Of a stretch of 64,000 nucleotides of DNA, positions 36,541-44,503 are shown one piece after another. This DNA comes from Pseudoalteromonas sp. EB27. GTDB lineage: Bacteria; Pseudomonadota; Gammaproteobacteria; Enterobacterales; Alteromonadaceae. Where the stretch lies: positions 248,001-312,000 of the forward strand of contig NZ_MTQD01000001.1 in the NCBI RefSeq assembly GCF_001974875.1. Reading direction: 5' to 3'. Below the pieces are notes generated by a model. The model saw nothing but the letters and a program-made list of their open reading frames with translations. It was not told the origin of the DNA and ran no database searches. Both the position numbers and the translations under genes were made by a program. Each line of letters starts with the position of its first letter. The first letter of the stretch is position 1.

Positions 36541-37890
36541 TTAACCTAAATTATCAACATCAATATTATGCTTTTTAATCAACTTATAAAAATCTGAGCG
36601 GTTACGTTTAGCAAGCTTAGCGCCTTCGGCTACGTTACCACCTGCCATTTTTAAAGTGTTAATTACATAGTCGCGCTCAAACTCTTTTTTAGCGTCGTTT
36701 AGTGATAATGGTTCTACATTTGTTTCGTTACTATTTAGCGCTGCTAACACTAAGTGCTCTGAAATAACATCGCTTGGCGTTAATGCTACAACCTGCTCTA
36801 CTACGTTTTGTAGTTGGCGGATATTACCTGGCCAGTCGTAACGCACAAGCGCATGCATCGCATCGCTTGCAAAGTGTTTTTCAGTTTGCTTCATGCGCTT
36901 AGCAATGCTTGCACTAAAATGCTGTGCTAATAAGCTTATATCTTCGCGGCGCTCACACAGTGGCGGTAATTTTAAATTAACTACGTTTAAGCGATAGTAT
37001 AAATCTTCTCTAAATTGCTGGCTTAAAATAGCTTCAGGAAGATTTTTATGTGTTGCCGATACAATACGTACATCAATTGCTATTTCTTCTTGAAAACCCA
37101 CCGGGCGAATTGTTTTTTCTTGTAATACGCGCAGTAACTTAACCTGCAAGTTAAGCGGCATATCGCCTATTTCGTCTAAAAATAACGTGCCGCCCTCAGC
37201 TTGTTGAAACAACCCTTGGTGATCTTTAATTGCGCCTGTAAAAGAGCCTTTTTTATGACCAAATAATTCGGACTCTAAAAGCTCCCCTGGTACAGCGCCG
37301 CAGTTAATTGCAACAAAAGGTCCGTTACTTACATGGCTATGTTGATGAATCGCCTGTGCGAGTAGCTCTTTACCTGTACCACTAGCCCCCGAAATCAATA
37401 CATTAACTTGTGTTGGCCCAAGTAGTTTTACTTGCTCAAGCAAGTGAAGCATTGTGCCGCTACGCGTAACTATATTACTTTTTGGGGCTGCTTCATCAGC
37501 GTTAACACCGTGAATTTCTATCGCTTTAGCAAGGCTGTCAAATAGCTCATCTTTATCTACAGGTTTAGTTATAAATGCAAAAATGCCCTGCTTAGTTGCC
37601 TCTACTGCATCAGGAATTGAACCGTGCGCTGTCATCATAATGACAGGTAATGCAGGGTAGCGGCTTTGCAACTGACGATGCAGCGCCATGCCATCCATTT
37701 CATCCATACGCAAGTCGGTTATTACGGCGTCAAACACTTGGCTTTTAAGTATTTGTAGTGCGGTTAAGCCGCTTTCACAGGTCGTTACTTCGTACCCTTT
37801 TGATTCGATACGAATAGCGAGCAGTTTTAATAAGCTAGCGTCGTCGTCAACGAGTAATACTTTTGCACCTTGCACTTTAGTTGCTGCCAT
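36541..37890 (-). CDS. glrR: Sigma-54-dependent response regulator GlrR
   Basis: Enhancer-binding activator (QseF/YfhA) phosphorylated by GlrK. Receiver about 1-125 with Asp59 ([12 protein letters not shown]), AAA+ ATPase about 145-380 with SGASGTGKE and [12 protein letters not shown], and a C-terminal Fis-type HTH ([20 protein letters not shown]). The sigma-54-contact loop reads GSFTGA rather than the usual GAFTGA. The identification rests on the glrK-qseG-glrR gene order known from enterobacteria. A perfect match to its published enhancer consensus lies upstream of the operon at 40010. Confidence 0.9.
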   Translation of the reverse strand: MAATKVQGAKVLLVDDDASLLKLLAIRIESKGYEVTTCESGLTALQILKSQVFDAVITDLRMDEMDGMALHRQLQSRYPALPVIMMTAHGSIPDAVEATKQGIFAFITKPVDKDELFDSLAKAIEIHGVNADEAAPKSNIVTRSGTMLHLLEQVKLLGPTQVNVLISGASGTGKELLAQAIHQHSHVSNGPFVAINCGAVPGELLESELFGHKKGSFTGAIKDHQGLFQQAEGGTLFLDEIGDMPLNLQVKLLRVLQEKTIRPVGFQEEIAIDVRIVSATHKNLPEAILSQQFREDLYYRLNVVNLKLPPLCERREDISLLAQHFSASIAKRMKQTEKHFASDAMHALVRYDWPGNIRQLQNVVEQVVALTPSDVISEHLVLAALNSNETNVEPLSLNDAKKEFERDYVINTLKMAGGNVAEGAKLAKRNRSDFYKLIKKHNIDVDNLG

Positions 37891-37892
37891 AG

Positions 37893-38438
37893 TTACTGCT
37901 CCTTAGTTTCTTCTCGTAGTAAAAGCTGCTGCTCAATTGTTGCTAAAGATGAGAGGGTTTCTTGCATTTTATTGTTAAGTGCTTGTTGCTCTTTTTTAGC
38001 ATTTATTTGCATAGTCACTTGTTGCTTTTGAAGCCATAAATATTGCTTTATATCATCTGGCCAAAAGTAAGCAAGATCGAGTTTTAGCAACTTAGTCATT
38101 ACTGTATTTGGATCATCATTTATGTTTAAGCACATAAATTTAAAAAAGCGTTTAAGATCGTTTTCGCCTGTAAAAATATCTTTTTTTGGCACCAATTTAA
38201 ATCCGCCACACTGATTAGCGTGCCATGCAATAACTTGCTCTGCTGGAGGGTAGCTAGGTTCTATTTTTGGTCTGGGTTTTGGGCTTGGTTTGCTGTTTTT
38301 GTCGTTTTTTATTTTAGTATCGACCACAGGTGCTGGTGTAATTGACACACGCTCTTCTTGCCCATTATTAATTTCACAACCAGATATAACCATGCTGCTA
38401 CTGAGCACACATAAAATAGCGATTAAACGCAAGCGCAT
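37893..38438 (-). CDS. qseG: QseG-like lipoprotein
   Basis: Lipoprotein encoded between sensor and regulator, as qseG (yfhG) is in E. coli, where it is an outer-membrane lipoprotein that modulates GlrK/QseE. Signal peptide with lipobox ISGC (about residue 21), a Pro/Lys-rich linker (about 45-65), then a globular part with two Cys (NQCGG and FMCLN) and a C-terminal coiled coil (about 140-178). Sequence similarity to QseG cannot be verified by eye; the call is mainly positional. It starts 1 base after the glrK stop and ends 2 bases before the glrR start. Confidence 0.75.
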   Translation of the reverse strand: MRLRLIAILCVLSSSMVISGCEINNGQEERVSITPAPVVDTKIKNDKNSKPSPKPRPKIEPSYPPAEQVIAWHANQCGGFKLVPKKDIFTGENDLKRFFKFMCLNINDDPNTVMTKLLKLDLAYFWPDDIKQYLWLQKQQVTMQINAKKEQQALNNKMQETLSSLATIEQQLLLREETKEQ

Positions 38439-38439
38439 G

Positions 38440-39897
38440 TTAATTAACTCCTAGATTTTTTGTTATGGGAATTTTAATTGAAAACCGGCAACCATGTGGC
38501 TCATTATGTTCAACAGTAAGTGTACCTCTTAGCTGTTCAACAGACTCTTTTACAATAGTTAAGCCCAGCCCACTGCCTTGCAGCGTAACATTTTTACTGT
38601 GTTTACCTTGATAAAATGCGCTGAAAATTTGAGTTTTTTCTTGCTCTTTAATACCGCACCCTCTATCGAGCACAGCGATACAAAGTTGATTTTGCTCAAG
38701 CGCTAAATTAATAGTAACGCTTTGCTTATCTTCTGAAAATTTTAAGCCATTTGAGATAAGCTGAATTAAAATCATCTCAATAAGCTCACTAGGTAAAGCA
38801 AGCGGTTTATTTGGTAAGTCATTTTTCCATTGCAGAGCCTGCTCACGCGCACTTAAGCGATGCTCAAAATGGCTATTTATTTTATTAATAAGGAGGCTAA
38901 ATTCAACTTCGCTTAGACTGTCTTTACTGGTACGAATCGCATTATAACTCAATAAACTGTCAATCATTGTGCGAAGGCGCACCATAGATTGGCTAATAAG
39001 CTCAAGTACCGCTTTTTGCTCACCTGTAATTGGGCCTACTATTTCATCAGTTAGTAAGTCAGTACCTTCGACCATTGAAGCTAACGGCGTTTTTAGCTCA
39101 TGGGTAACATGGCGTAAAAAAGTATCTTTTTGCTGCTCAAGCATATGTAGTTGCTCTTGCACCCACTGAAGCTTCTCTCCTAGCTCAACTAGCTCAGCTG
39201 ACCCCTTAACAGATATTTTTTGCTGCCAATGTCCCTGTCCTAGCTTATCAATAACCGTGGTTAACCCTTTTAGTCGCCCACTTATGCGCCATAAAAAACC
39301 ACCACCTACAATTAAAGTAAGTGGAATAAGTGCCACCAGCCAGTTTATAAATGAGGCTTGCAAGCTTGTCAGCTCATTTTGGTTATTGGTAATTTGCGCT
39401 TCGTTTTTATCACGTAACCATAAAGTAAGTTCAGCGACTAAATCGCTCACTGGGACAAACAACTCAGCTTGTTGTTGTTTTTGCTCAACCAATTCAACAT
39501 GCGCGGTTTGTAAGGTGGTATATAAGCGTTGCCATTGGTGGGTATAATCTTTATTCATGTTTACAAATTTAAGCTCATCAATGCTTTGCAGGGATGATTG
39601 CCATTTATCAACGATGAGTTTGTCGAGCGATTCACTTTTTAATACCCAGTTTTGCCTAGTGGCCCGCTCAAGACTGTTGAGTTCTTGTTTTAGAGTATTA
39701 AACGATTTAGTAACTTGGTAATTGTTACTCACAATACTTTGAGTGATAGCTAATTGCTTGTTAAGCGCATTTAAAAATACAATCACCACTATAGAAAGCG
39801 GGAGCAACGAAAGCAGCATACTCATTGCAAATTGCCCGATTAAATTAGGCCGCCAGTTAAGCATTGCTTGGTATTTTTTAGCTATGGTTGCTGGCAT
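38440..39897 (-). CDS. glrK: Sensor histidine kinase GlrK
   Basis: Inner-membrane kinase (QseE/YfhK type) for GlrR. Membrane segments about 27-44 and 184-204 flank a mostly helical periplasmic region of about 140 residues. HAMP and a coiled coil (about 205-260) lead to an H-box HVTHELKTPLASM with His266. The ATPase domain has the N box LISNGLKFSED, DRGCGI and GSGLGLTIV. First gene of a four-gene operon (glrK-qseG-glrR-DUF1543). The 39898-40227 gap upstream contains a GlrR-type enhancer and a sigma-54-like promoter pointing the opposite way, towards the EF-hand genes. Confidence 0.9.
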   Translation of the reverse strand: MPATIAKKYQAMLNWRPNLIGQFAMSMLLSLLPLSIVVIVFLNALNKQLAITQSIVSNNYQVTKSFNTLKQELNSLERATRQNWVLKSESLDKLIVDKWQSSLQSIDELKFVNMNKDYTHQWQRLYTTLQTAHVELVEQKQQQAELFVPVSDLVAELTLWLRDKNEAQITNNQNELTSLQASFINWLVALIPLTLIVGGGFLWRISGRLKGLTTVIDKLGQGHWQQKISVKGSAELVELGEKLQWVQEQLHMLEQQKDTFLRHVTHELKTPLASMVEGTDLLTDEIVGPITGEQKAVLELISQSMVRLRTMIDSLLSYNAIRTSKDSLSEVEFSLLINKINSHFEHRLSAREQALQWKNDLPNKPLALPSELIEMILIQLISNGLKFSEDKQSVTINLALEQNQLCIAVLDRGCGIKEQEKTQIFSAFYQGKHSKNVTLQGSGLGLTIVKESVEQLRGTLTVEHNEPHGCRFSIKIPITKNLGVN

Positions 39898-40009
39898 TTC
39901 GTTTAGTCCTTTTAAATTAAGCGTTCTATTATTAAGTGCTTACCTTATACACTAGCTGAACCAGCAATTATATTTAATACGATTAACAGCCAGTGCTACA
40001 AAAACAATG

Positions 40010-40027
40010 TGTCGCCAAATAGAGACA
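40010..40027 (+). promoter_or_regulatory. GlrR enhancer site (TGTC-N10-GACA)
   Basis: TGTCGCCAAATAGAGACA is an exact match to the TGTC-N10-GACA consensus described for GlrR upstream of enterobacterial glmY. It lies in the glrK/EF-hand intergenic region, about 190 bases before the predicted EF-hand transcript start, a normal enhancer distance for sigma-54 activators. Confidence 0.65.
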
Positions 40028-40174
40028 GCGTAAGCCATTGATTTTAAAAACATCTCTTTAATCTCGCTACATAGTGTTGCAAAAGACATACAAAAATTAC
40101 AATAAACCCCGTAAAAAATTCTCACTCTCCTCAAGTTAAAACGCTAAGCATTTGAAAATTAATAATAATTATTA

Positions 40175-40191
40175 TTGGCATCATTTTTGTA
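40175..40191 (+). promoter_or_regulatory. Candidate sigma-54 promoter for the EF-hand genes
   Basis: TTGGCATCATTTTTGTA fits the -24 GG / -12 GC layout with the required 12-base step (GG at 40177-40178, GT at 40189-40190). One deviation is C to T at -12. Predicted transcription starts near 40201, leaving a leader of about 26 bases that includes the AAGGA site of the first EF-hand gene. Confidence 0.5.
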
Positions 40192-40227
40192 ATGCTGTTA
40201 CTAACTTTAATCAATAAGGAAATAATT

Positions 40228-40461
40228 ATGAACAAACGCATTTTAGTAGTTTCATCATTACTAGCTTTAGGCTTTTTAGGCGCTAACGCACACGCAATGG
40301 ACGTTCACGCGACTTTTAACGAGCTTGATAAAGACAGTAACGGTACATTAAGTGAAGCCGAAGCAGGTGAAGATGCCGTTTTACATGAGAATTTTTCTCA
40401 AATTGATACCAATCAAGATGGGCAATTGTCGCTAGATGAATTCAAAAAATTTATTCAATAA
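40228..40461 (+). CDS. Secreted EF-hand mini-protein 1
   Basis: Small exported calcium-binding protein of 77 residues. The signal peptide (about 1-23) ends AHA-MD. Two canonical 12-residue EF-hand loops follow: DKDSNGTLSEAE and DTNQDGQLSLDE, with Asp at 1, acidic or Asn at 3 and 5, Gly at 6 and Glu at 12. AAGGA lies 7 bases before the ATG at 40228, so the longer frame from 40192 is not used. First of four tandem paralogues; a sigma-54-like promoter and GlrR-type enhancer are upstream. The partner protein is unknown; a periplasmic calcium sensor or buffer is plausible. Confidence 0.88.
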   Translation: MNKRILVVSSLLALGFLGANAHAMDVHATFNELDKDSNGTLSEAEAGEDAVLHENFSQIDTNQDGQLSLDEFKKFIQ

Positions 40462-40485
40462 ACTCATTTAATAAGGAACGTGATT

Positions 40486-40713
40486 ATGAAACAACTTATA
40501 GCCGCTTTTTCATTAATGTTTTTAGCAATTAGTGCCACTGTAATTGCATCCCCAACAAACGTGCGCTTTGCTCATTTAGATAAAGATATGGATGGACAAA
40601 TATCAATTGTAGAAGCAAAGGAAGACAAGGAAGTAATGAGACAATTTGCCGACTTAGATGAAGACGGTGATGAAAAAGTCTCAAAAAAAGAATTTGAAAG
40701 CTTTAAACCTTAA
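40486..40713 (+). CDS. Secreted EF-hand mini-protein 2
   Basis: Paralogue of the preceding gene, 75 residues from the ATG at 40486 (AAGGA 8 bases upstream). Signal peptide about 1-23 ending VIA-SP. The first loop DKDMDGQISIVE is canonical; the second, DEDGDEKVSKKE, keeps the ligands but has Glu instead of Gly at position 6 and may bind calcium less well. It is 24 bases after gene 1, so the two form one transcript. Its stop codon lies inside a 32-base palindrome that should terminate transcription. Confidence 0.85.
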   Translation: MKQLIAAFSLMFLAISATVIASPTNVRFAHLDKDMDGQISIVEAKEDKEVMRQFADLDEDGDEKVSKKEFESFKP

Positions 40714-40736
40714 TCAGTAATTACTGATTAAGGTTT
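40705..40736 (+). terminator. 32-base perfect palindrome ending the EF-hand 1-2 unit
   Basis: AAACCTTAATCAGTAA followed by its exact reverse complement ending in TTT. It includes the EF-hand 2 stop codon. It is probably a terminator splitting the EF-hand cluster into two units, though it is AT-rich for one. Confidence 0.6.
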
Positions 40737-40899
40737 ACTTAAGCTTGTTACAGGTAAACTGAGCTTAAAAGCATTTGCCATAATCCCTGAGGGAGTGTGT
40801 AAAAGGATTTAATGTTGGGAGTTAAATTACGGCAAGTGCTTTTTCCTTTTTACTTTGTTTTAGTCACGAACTTTTAATACATCTTTTGGAAGGAACACC

Positions 40900-41136
40900 A
40901 TGAAGATACTTCCCCTTGTTATAAGCATTTTAATGCTATTAAGTTTTGATGCCGCGGCACTTGATGTAAAGCAACGCTTTGATCACCTAGATAGCGACAA
41001 AAGTGGCTATTTAACACACGACGAACTTGATCCCCAGCCACAACTTTTAAACACCTTTGTAAAATGGGACAAAAACCAAGATAACCAAATTTCGCTAGTC
41101 GAATTTAAAAGTTATCTAACTAACAACCTTTACTAA
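40900..41136 (+). CDS. Secreted EF-hand mini-protein 3
   Basis: Third paralogue, 78 residues, with GGAAGGA 7 bases before the ATG. Signal peptide about 1-21 ending AAA-LD. Loops: DSDKSGYLTHDE (canonical) and DKNQDNQISLVE (Asn at position 6). The 186-base gap before it, after the palindrome, probably holds its own promoter; I see no sigma-54 match there. Directly coupled to EF-hand 4. Confidence 0.85.
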   Translation: MKILPLVISILMLLSFDAAALDVKQRFDHLDSDKSGYLTHDELDPQPQLLNTFVKWDKNQDNQISLVEFKSYLTNNLY

Positions 41137-41145
41137 GTGATTTGT

Positions 41146-41382
41146 ATGAAAAGTATTAGCTATATAACGCTGCTGGCGTTTAGTATTTTTAGCACATTTA
41201 GTTTTGCCGCAAGTAACGATATTGCAAAGCAATTTAAAAAGCTAGATAAGAACAAAGATGGTTTCTTATCACGTTCAGAAACCGCTTTAGATCCGGCTTT
41301 GTGGTCACGGTTCTCAAGCTACGATAGTGATAAAGATGGCAAGTTAGCACTAAATGAATATGGCTTATATGCAAGTAAGTAG
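41146..41382 (+). CDS. Secreted EF-hand mini-protein 4
   Basis: Fourth paralogue. Signal peptide about 1-22 ending SFA-AS, then loops DKNKDGFLSRSE and DSDKDGKLALNE, both canonical. The frame continues back to a GTG at 41137 directly after the previous stop, but MKSISYITLL at 41146 is the natural signal-peptide start, giving 78 residues. It has no strong ribosome-binding site, suggesting translation coupled to gene 3. A hairpin follows the stop. Confidence 0.83.
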   Translation: MKSISYITLLAFSIFSTFSFAASNDIAKQFKKLDKNKDGFLSRSETALDPALWSRFSSYDSDKDGKLALNEYGLYASK

Positions 41383-41388
41383 TTTTAT

Positions 41389-41412
41389 AGCTAGGTAAAC
41401 AAGCACCTAGCT
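41389..41412 (+). terminator. Hairpin after EF-hand 4
   Basis: AGCTAGGT-AAACAAGC-ACCTAGCT stem-loop 7 bases after the stop codon, followed by an AT-rich stretch without a clean T run. Likely terminator. Confidence 0.55.
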
Positions 41413-41439
41413 TATTATATTTATATCTATTAATTACGT

Positions 41440-41892
41440 TCAGGCTTTATTTTTAGAGCAATGCGCCAAATACTCTGCATCAGTAGGTTTTGGGCTCACC
41501 ATAAAATCCATTTTGAGATAAGTTAGAATAGGTTGCTTACTCGTATTTTCAGTTGTCGCTTTCCAGCGCCATAAACCCACAGCAGCAGCTGCATTATTAT
41601 CAAACACACCCTCAGGGTAGGATGCAATAACCTTATACCCTTGGGCTTCACCTTGTGAATTAATTAACATAGCAAGCTCAACACAACCTGAAATACTTTT
41701 CTTAGCAGCTTCTATCGGATATCGCGGCTCTACTCTTTTAGCAACATCCCAGTATTCACCTGCCTTACTTCGCAGTTCAGGACTCGATAAATCAATAAAA
41801 CTCGGCATTTCATCGTTTACTTGTTGATCAGACGTTGAGCCACAGGCTGTTAGCATCATGCTCAACGGGAGTAATAAATAGAGAGCTTTCAC
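41440..41892 (-). CDS. TonB-C-like lipoprotein A
   Basis: Lipoprotein of 150 residues with a TonB C-terminal-type domain. Lipobox LTAC (Cys near 17). The body carries EPRYPIEAAKKSISGCVELAML, matching the P-x-Y-P-x-x-A-x-x-x-x-x-x-G-x-V pattern of TonB C-terminal domains, then GYKVIASYPEGVFDNNAAAAV and a W-x-W motif. Unlike TonB it lacks the N-terminal membrane helix and Pro-rich spacer, so it is not an energy transducer. The start is probably a GTG at 41892 preceded by AAGGA. It is a close paralogue of the next gene upstream (42073-42594). Confidence 0.8.
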   Translation of the reverse strand: MKALYLLLPLSMMLTACGSTSDQQVNDEMPSFIDLSSPELRSKAGEYWDVAKRVEPRYPIEAAKKSISGCVELAMLINSQGEAQGYKVIASYPEGVFDNNAAAAVGLWRWKATTENTSKQPILTYLKMDFMVSPKPTDAEYLAHCSKNKA

Positions 41893-41918
41893 AGTATTTC
41901 CTTATTCTTGATGCTTAT

Positions 41919-42072
41919 TTAGTTATTTGTAATATCCGTATTAAACTCATACCCATCAGATTTTATAAAGGTTCGATCTAAAACGTTACACACACTTAAA
42001 GTAACTTTAGAGTGAGGTAAATAAGTACTTTGTTCAAACCTTATAATCTTTCCCGTTACTTGAAATGTTTCA
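41919..42072 (-). pseudogene. Shifted-frame C-terminal extension of lipoprotein B
   Basis: Beyond the stop of the 42073-42594 gene, the +1 frame is open to a TAA at 41921-41919. It encodes about 50 residues beginning TDETFQVTGKIIRFEQ, then a beta-rich part with one Cys. ETFQVTGKI repeats the last folded segment of lipoprotein B, and the two frames meet at an A7 run in the coding strand. A one-base change there would fuse them into a protein of about 224 residues that ends 27 bases before the next gene start. Confidence 0.5.
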
Positions 42073-42594
42073 TCAGTAGGAGGTTTTTTTAATTTTACCT
42101 GTTACTTGAAATGTTTCGCCAGCCGGACAATTTTTTAAATATTTTTTACCTACTGGTATTGAATCAATCATGAAATCAATTCTGATATGAGTAAGTACAG
42201 GTTGTTTAGCTACATTTACGTTAGTAGGTAGCCAGGCCCATGTATTTAAAGATTGCGCTGCGGCTTCATCAAATAACCCCTTAGGGTATGAAGAAGTTAC
42301 TTTATATCCTTGCGCCTTACCCTCAGAATTAATAATAGTCATGAGTTCTACACAACCAGCAAGACCTTTTTTTGCAGCAGCTATTGGATATCGTGGTTCT
42401 GTTCTTGTGGAAATATTCCAATAGTCTTTCACCCTGTCGCGCAGCTCAACACTTGATAAATCTATATAATCGCGTATTTCAGCATTTGATACATCAGTAT
42501 GGTTTAGCTTTTCTACACTTTTATCTGCAGTAGGTGTCGATCCACATGCCGCAAGTAATGAAGTTAATGGGAGTAATAAATAGAGGGCTTTCAT
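42073..42594 (-). CDS. TonB-C-like lipoprotein B
   Basis: Paralogue of lipoprotein A, sharing the signal MKALYLLLPL, the lipobox Cys (LAAC), IDLSSxELR and the TonB-C signature EPRYPIAAAKKGLAGCVELM, then YKVTSSYPKGLFDEAAAQ. It is 173 residues as read. The C-terminus ETFQVTGKIKKTSY ends at a double stop next to an A7 run, and a longer tail lies in the adjacent frame (separate entry). The original product may therefore be longer. AAGGA precedes the ATG. Both lipoproteins are on one strand and likely co-transcribed; the pair looks like a tandem duplication. Role unknown. Confidence 0.78.
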   Translation of the reverse strand: MKALYLLLPLTSLLAACGSTPTADKSVEKLNHTDVSNAEIRDYIDLSSVELRDRVKDYWNISTRTEPRYPIAAAKKGLAGCVELMTIINSEGKAQGYKVTSSYPKGLFDEAAAQSLNTWAWLPTNVNVAKQPVLTHIRIDFMIDSIPVGKKYLKNCPAGETFQVTGKIKKTSY

Positions 42595-42765
42595 AGCGTT
42601 TCCTTATGCTTTATTGATTTTTTGCATACTAAACAATCACATCAATTACCTATTTTGTAAACAGTTAATATAGAGAAAAGCCTTAAAATGAGGTCTATCA
42701 ATTCATTGGTATTATAAAATCAAGTTTGTTAATGTAAGTAAATTAACAATAAAAATTAAGTAACT

Positions 42766-44448
42766 ATGCCACTCAAAAAAATAATCAAACCACTCATACT
42801 AGCCAGCCTTTGCGCTAGTTCTAGTTACACTCTCGCACAAACAAAAGTAATTTATAACGCCAATGGTTATACCCCTTTATACAAAGGTGAAGTACAGCAG
42901 TTTTCTACCCTCGTTATTAAAAATGGCAAGGTAGTTAAGCTCGGTAGCGAAACACTTAAAGATAGCTACCCAGATGCCAAGCTAATTGACGCGCACGGTA
43001 ATACCTTATTACCTGGCTTAATTGATGCTCATGGGCACGTTATTGGCCTAGGAGATAATTTATCGCAACTTGACGTACGCGGCGCAAAATCGGTAGATGA
43101 AGTAACAAATAAACTAAAAGTATTTGCCGATAACAAACAAGGTTGGATTATAGGGAGAGGTTGGAACCAAGAGCTTTGGGCTGATACACGCTTTCCTACG
43201 GCTAAAGATTTAGACAAAGTAGTGAGCGATCGACCTGTGGTTCTTTCGCGGGTTGATAGTCACGCCATTTGGGTTAATTCAAAAGCGCTCGAACTTGCTG
43301 GGATTAACGCCCAAACAAAAGCGCCCGAAGGCGGTGAAATAATTAAAGACGAATTTGGTAATCCTACAGGTATTTTTGTAGATAAAGCAGAATCGCTAAT
43401 TACCCAGCATATGCCAGCCCCTTCAAAGCAAGATATAAGTGACTCACTAGATGCAGCAGGTAAGCATTTATTAAGTTTAGGCATTACCTCTACTCACGAT
43501 GCAGGTATTGATAAAGCCACATGGGAGGTTTACAAAGAGCGCGGCGACCTTGGTAATTTACCGCTACGTATTGTGGCAATGTTAAGTGGTGCAAGCCCTG
43601 ATTTAGATACAATGTTAAAGGCAGGCCGATACCACGACAAAAATGACTTTATGGAAATTCGCAGTGTTAAAGTTTACGCAGATGGCGCACTTGGCTCTCG
43701 CGGAGCTGCTCTGATTGAAGAATACGCAGACCGATCTGGCCACCATGGTTTAATGCTTGAAACACAAGAAAAACTCGAAGCGCTCTTTACACAAAGCTTT
43801 AAAAGCGGCTTTAGCGCAAATACCCACGCCATTGGCGATAAAGCAAATAAAGTAGTACTTGATGCCTATCAAAATGTGTTTAAAAAAACGGGCGGTATAT
43901 TGCTACGTAATCGAATAGAGCACGCACAAATTGTAACGCCTGAGGATATCCCTCGCTTTAAAGCGTTAAAAATAATCCCTTCAATGCAGCCAGTACATGC
44001 CACTTCTGATATGCATATGGCAGAGCAACGCTTAACTGAAAAACAATTAAGCGGAGCCTACGCTTGGCAAACATTTTTAAAGCAAGGATCGGTTGTTGCA
44101 GCAGGGTCTGATTACCCTGTAGAGCTTGCAAATCCATTTGATGGTTTGTATTCAGCCATTACACGCATGGATCATAACAAACTACCTGAAAACGGCTGGC
44201 GCGCAAGTGAAGTACTAAGCCGCGAAGATGCATTACGTGCATTTACGCTCGGTGGCGCCTATGCGGCTCATCAAGAATTTAAGGTGGGCAGTTTAGAAAA
44301 AGGTAAATGGGCCGACTTTATTTTAATTGATAAAGACTACTTTAAGGTGCCTGTTGACGAGATATACAAAACAAACGTCCTGCAAACATGGGTAGCGGGA
44401 ATAAAACGGTACGAAAAAACCAAAACAGAAAATACTATCGATAAATAA
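42766..44448 (+). CDS. Secreted amidohydrolase, YtcJ-like
   Basis: Metal-dependent hydrolase of the amidohydrolase superfamily (Amidohydro_3), exported by a signal peptide (about 1-24). Metal and active-site motifs: LPGLIDAHGHV (H-x-H), VYADGALGSRGAAL, STHDAG, ANTHAIGDKANKVVLDAY, NRIEHAQIV and the late AAGSDYPVE with the conserved Asp. 560 residues, normal for the group. Such enzymes cleave amide, imide or cyclic C-N bonds; the substrate is not readable. Monocistronic and ended by a strong terminator. Confidence 0.88.
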   Translation: MPLKKIIKPLILASLCASSSYTLAQTKVIYNANGYTPLYKGEVQQFSTLVIKNGKVVKLGSETLKDSYPDAKLIDAHGNTLLPGLIDAHGHVIGLGDNLSQLDVRGAKSVDEVTNKLKVFADNKQGWIIGRGWNQELWADTRFPTAKDLDKVVSDRPVVLSRVDSHAIWVNSKALELAGINAQTKAPEGGEIIKDEFGNPTGIFVDKAESLITQHMPAPSKQDISDSLDAAGKHLLSLGITSTHDAGIDKATWEVYKERGDLGNLPLRIVAMLSGASPDLDTMLKAGRYHDKNDFMEIRSVKVYADGALGSRGAALIEEYADRSGHHGLMLETQEKLEALFTQSFKSGFSANTHAIGDKANKVVLDAYQNVFKKTGGILLRNRIEHAQIVTPEDIPRFKALKIIPSMQPVHATSDMHMAEQRLTEKQLSGAYAWQTFLKQGSVVAAGSDYPVELANPFDGLYSAITRMDHNKLPENGWRASEVLSREDALRAFTLGGAYAAHQEFKVGSLEKGKWADFILIDKDYFKVPVDEIYKTNVLQTWVAGIKRYEKTKTENTIDK

Positions 44449-44452
44449 AACC

Positions 44453-44482
44453 AAAAAGGGTTAACGCAAGTTAACCCTTTTT
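44453..44482. terminator. Bidirectional terminator between amidohydrolase and HDOD genes
   Basis: AAAAAGGGTTAAC-GCAA-GTTAACCCTTTTTG: a 9-base perfect stem with flanking A and T runs between convergent genes. Confidence 0.88.
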
Positions 44483-44503
44483 GTTTGCTATGATAAAACA
44501 TGT

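Noticed and set aside
39952-40134. 60-residue minus-strand ORF upstream of glrK
   Set aside because: Composition is not protein-like and it spans the GlrR enhancer; more likely regulatory DNA.
40161-40176. AATAATAATTATTATT palindrome as an operator or iron box
   Set aside because: Simple AT palindrome just before the sigma-54-like promoter; too low in complexity to assign, and it does not match the Fur consensus well.
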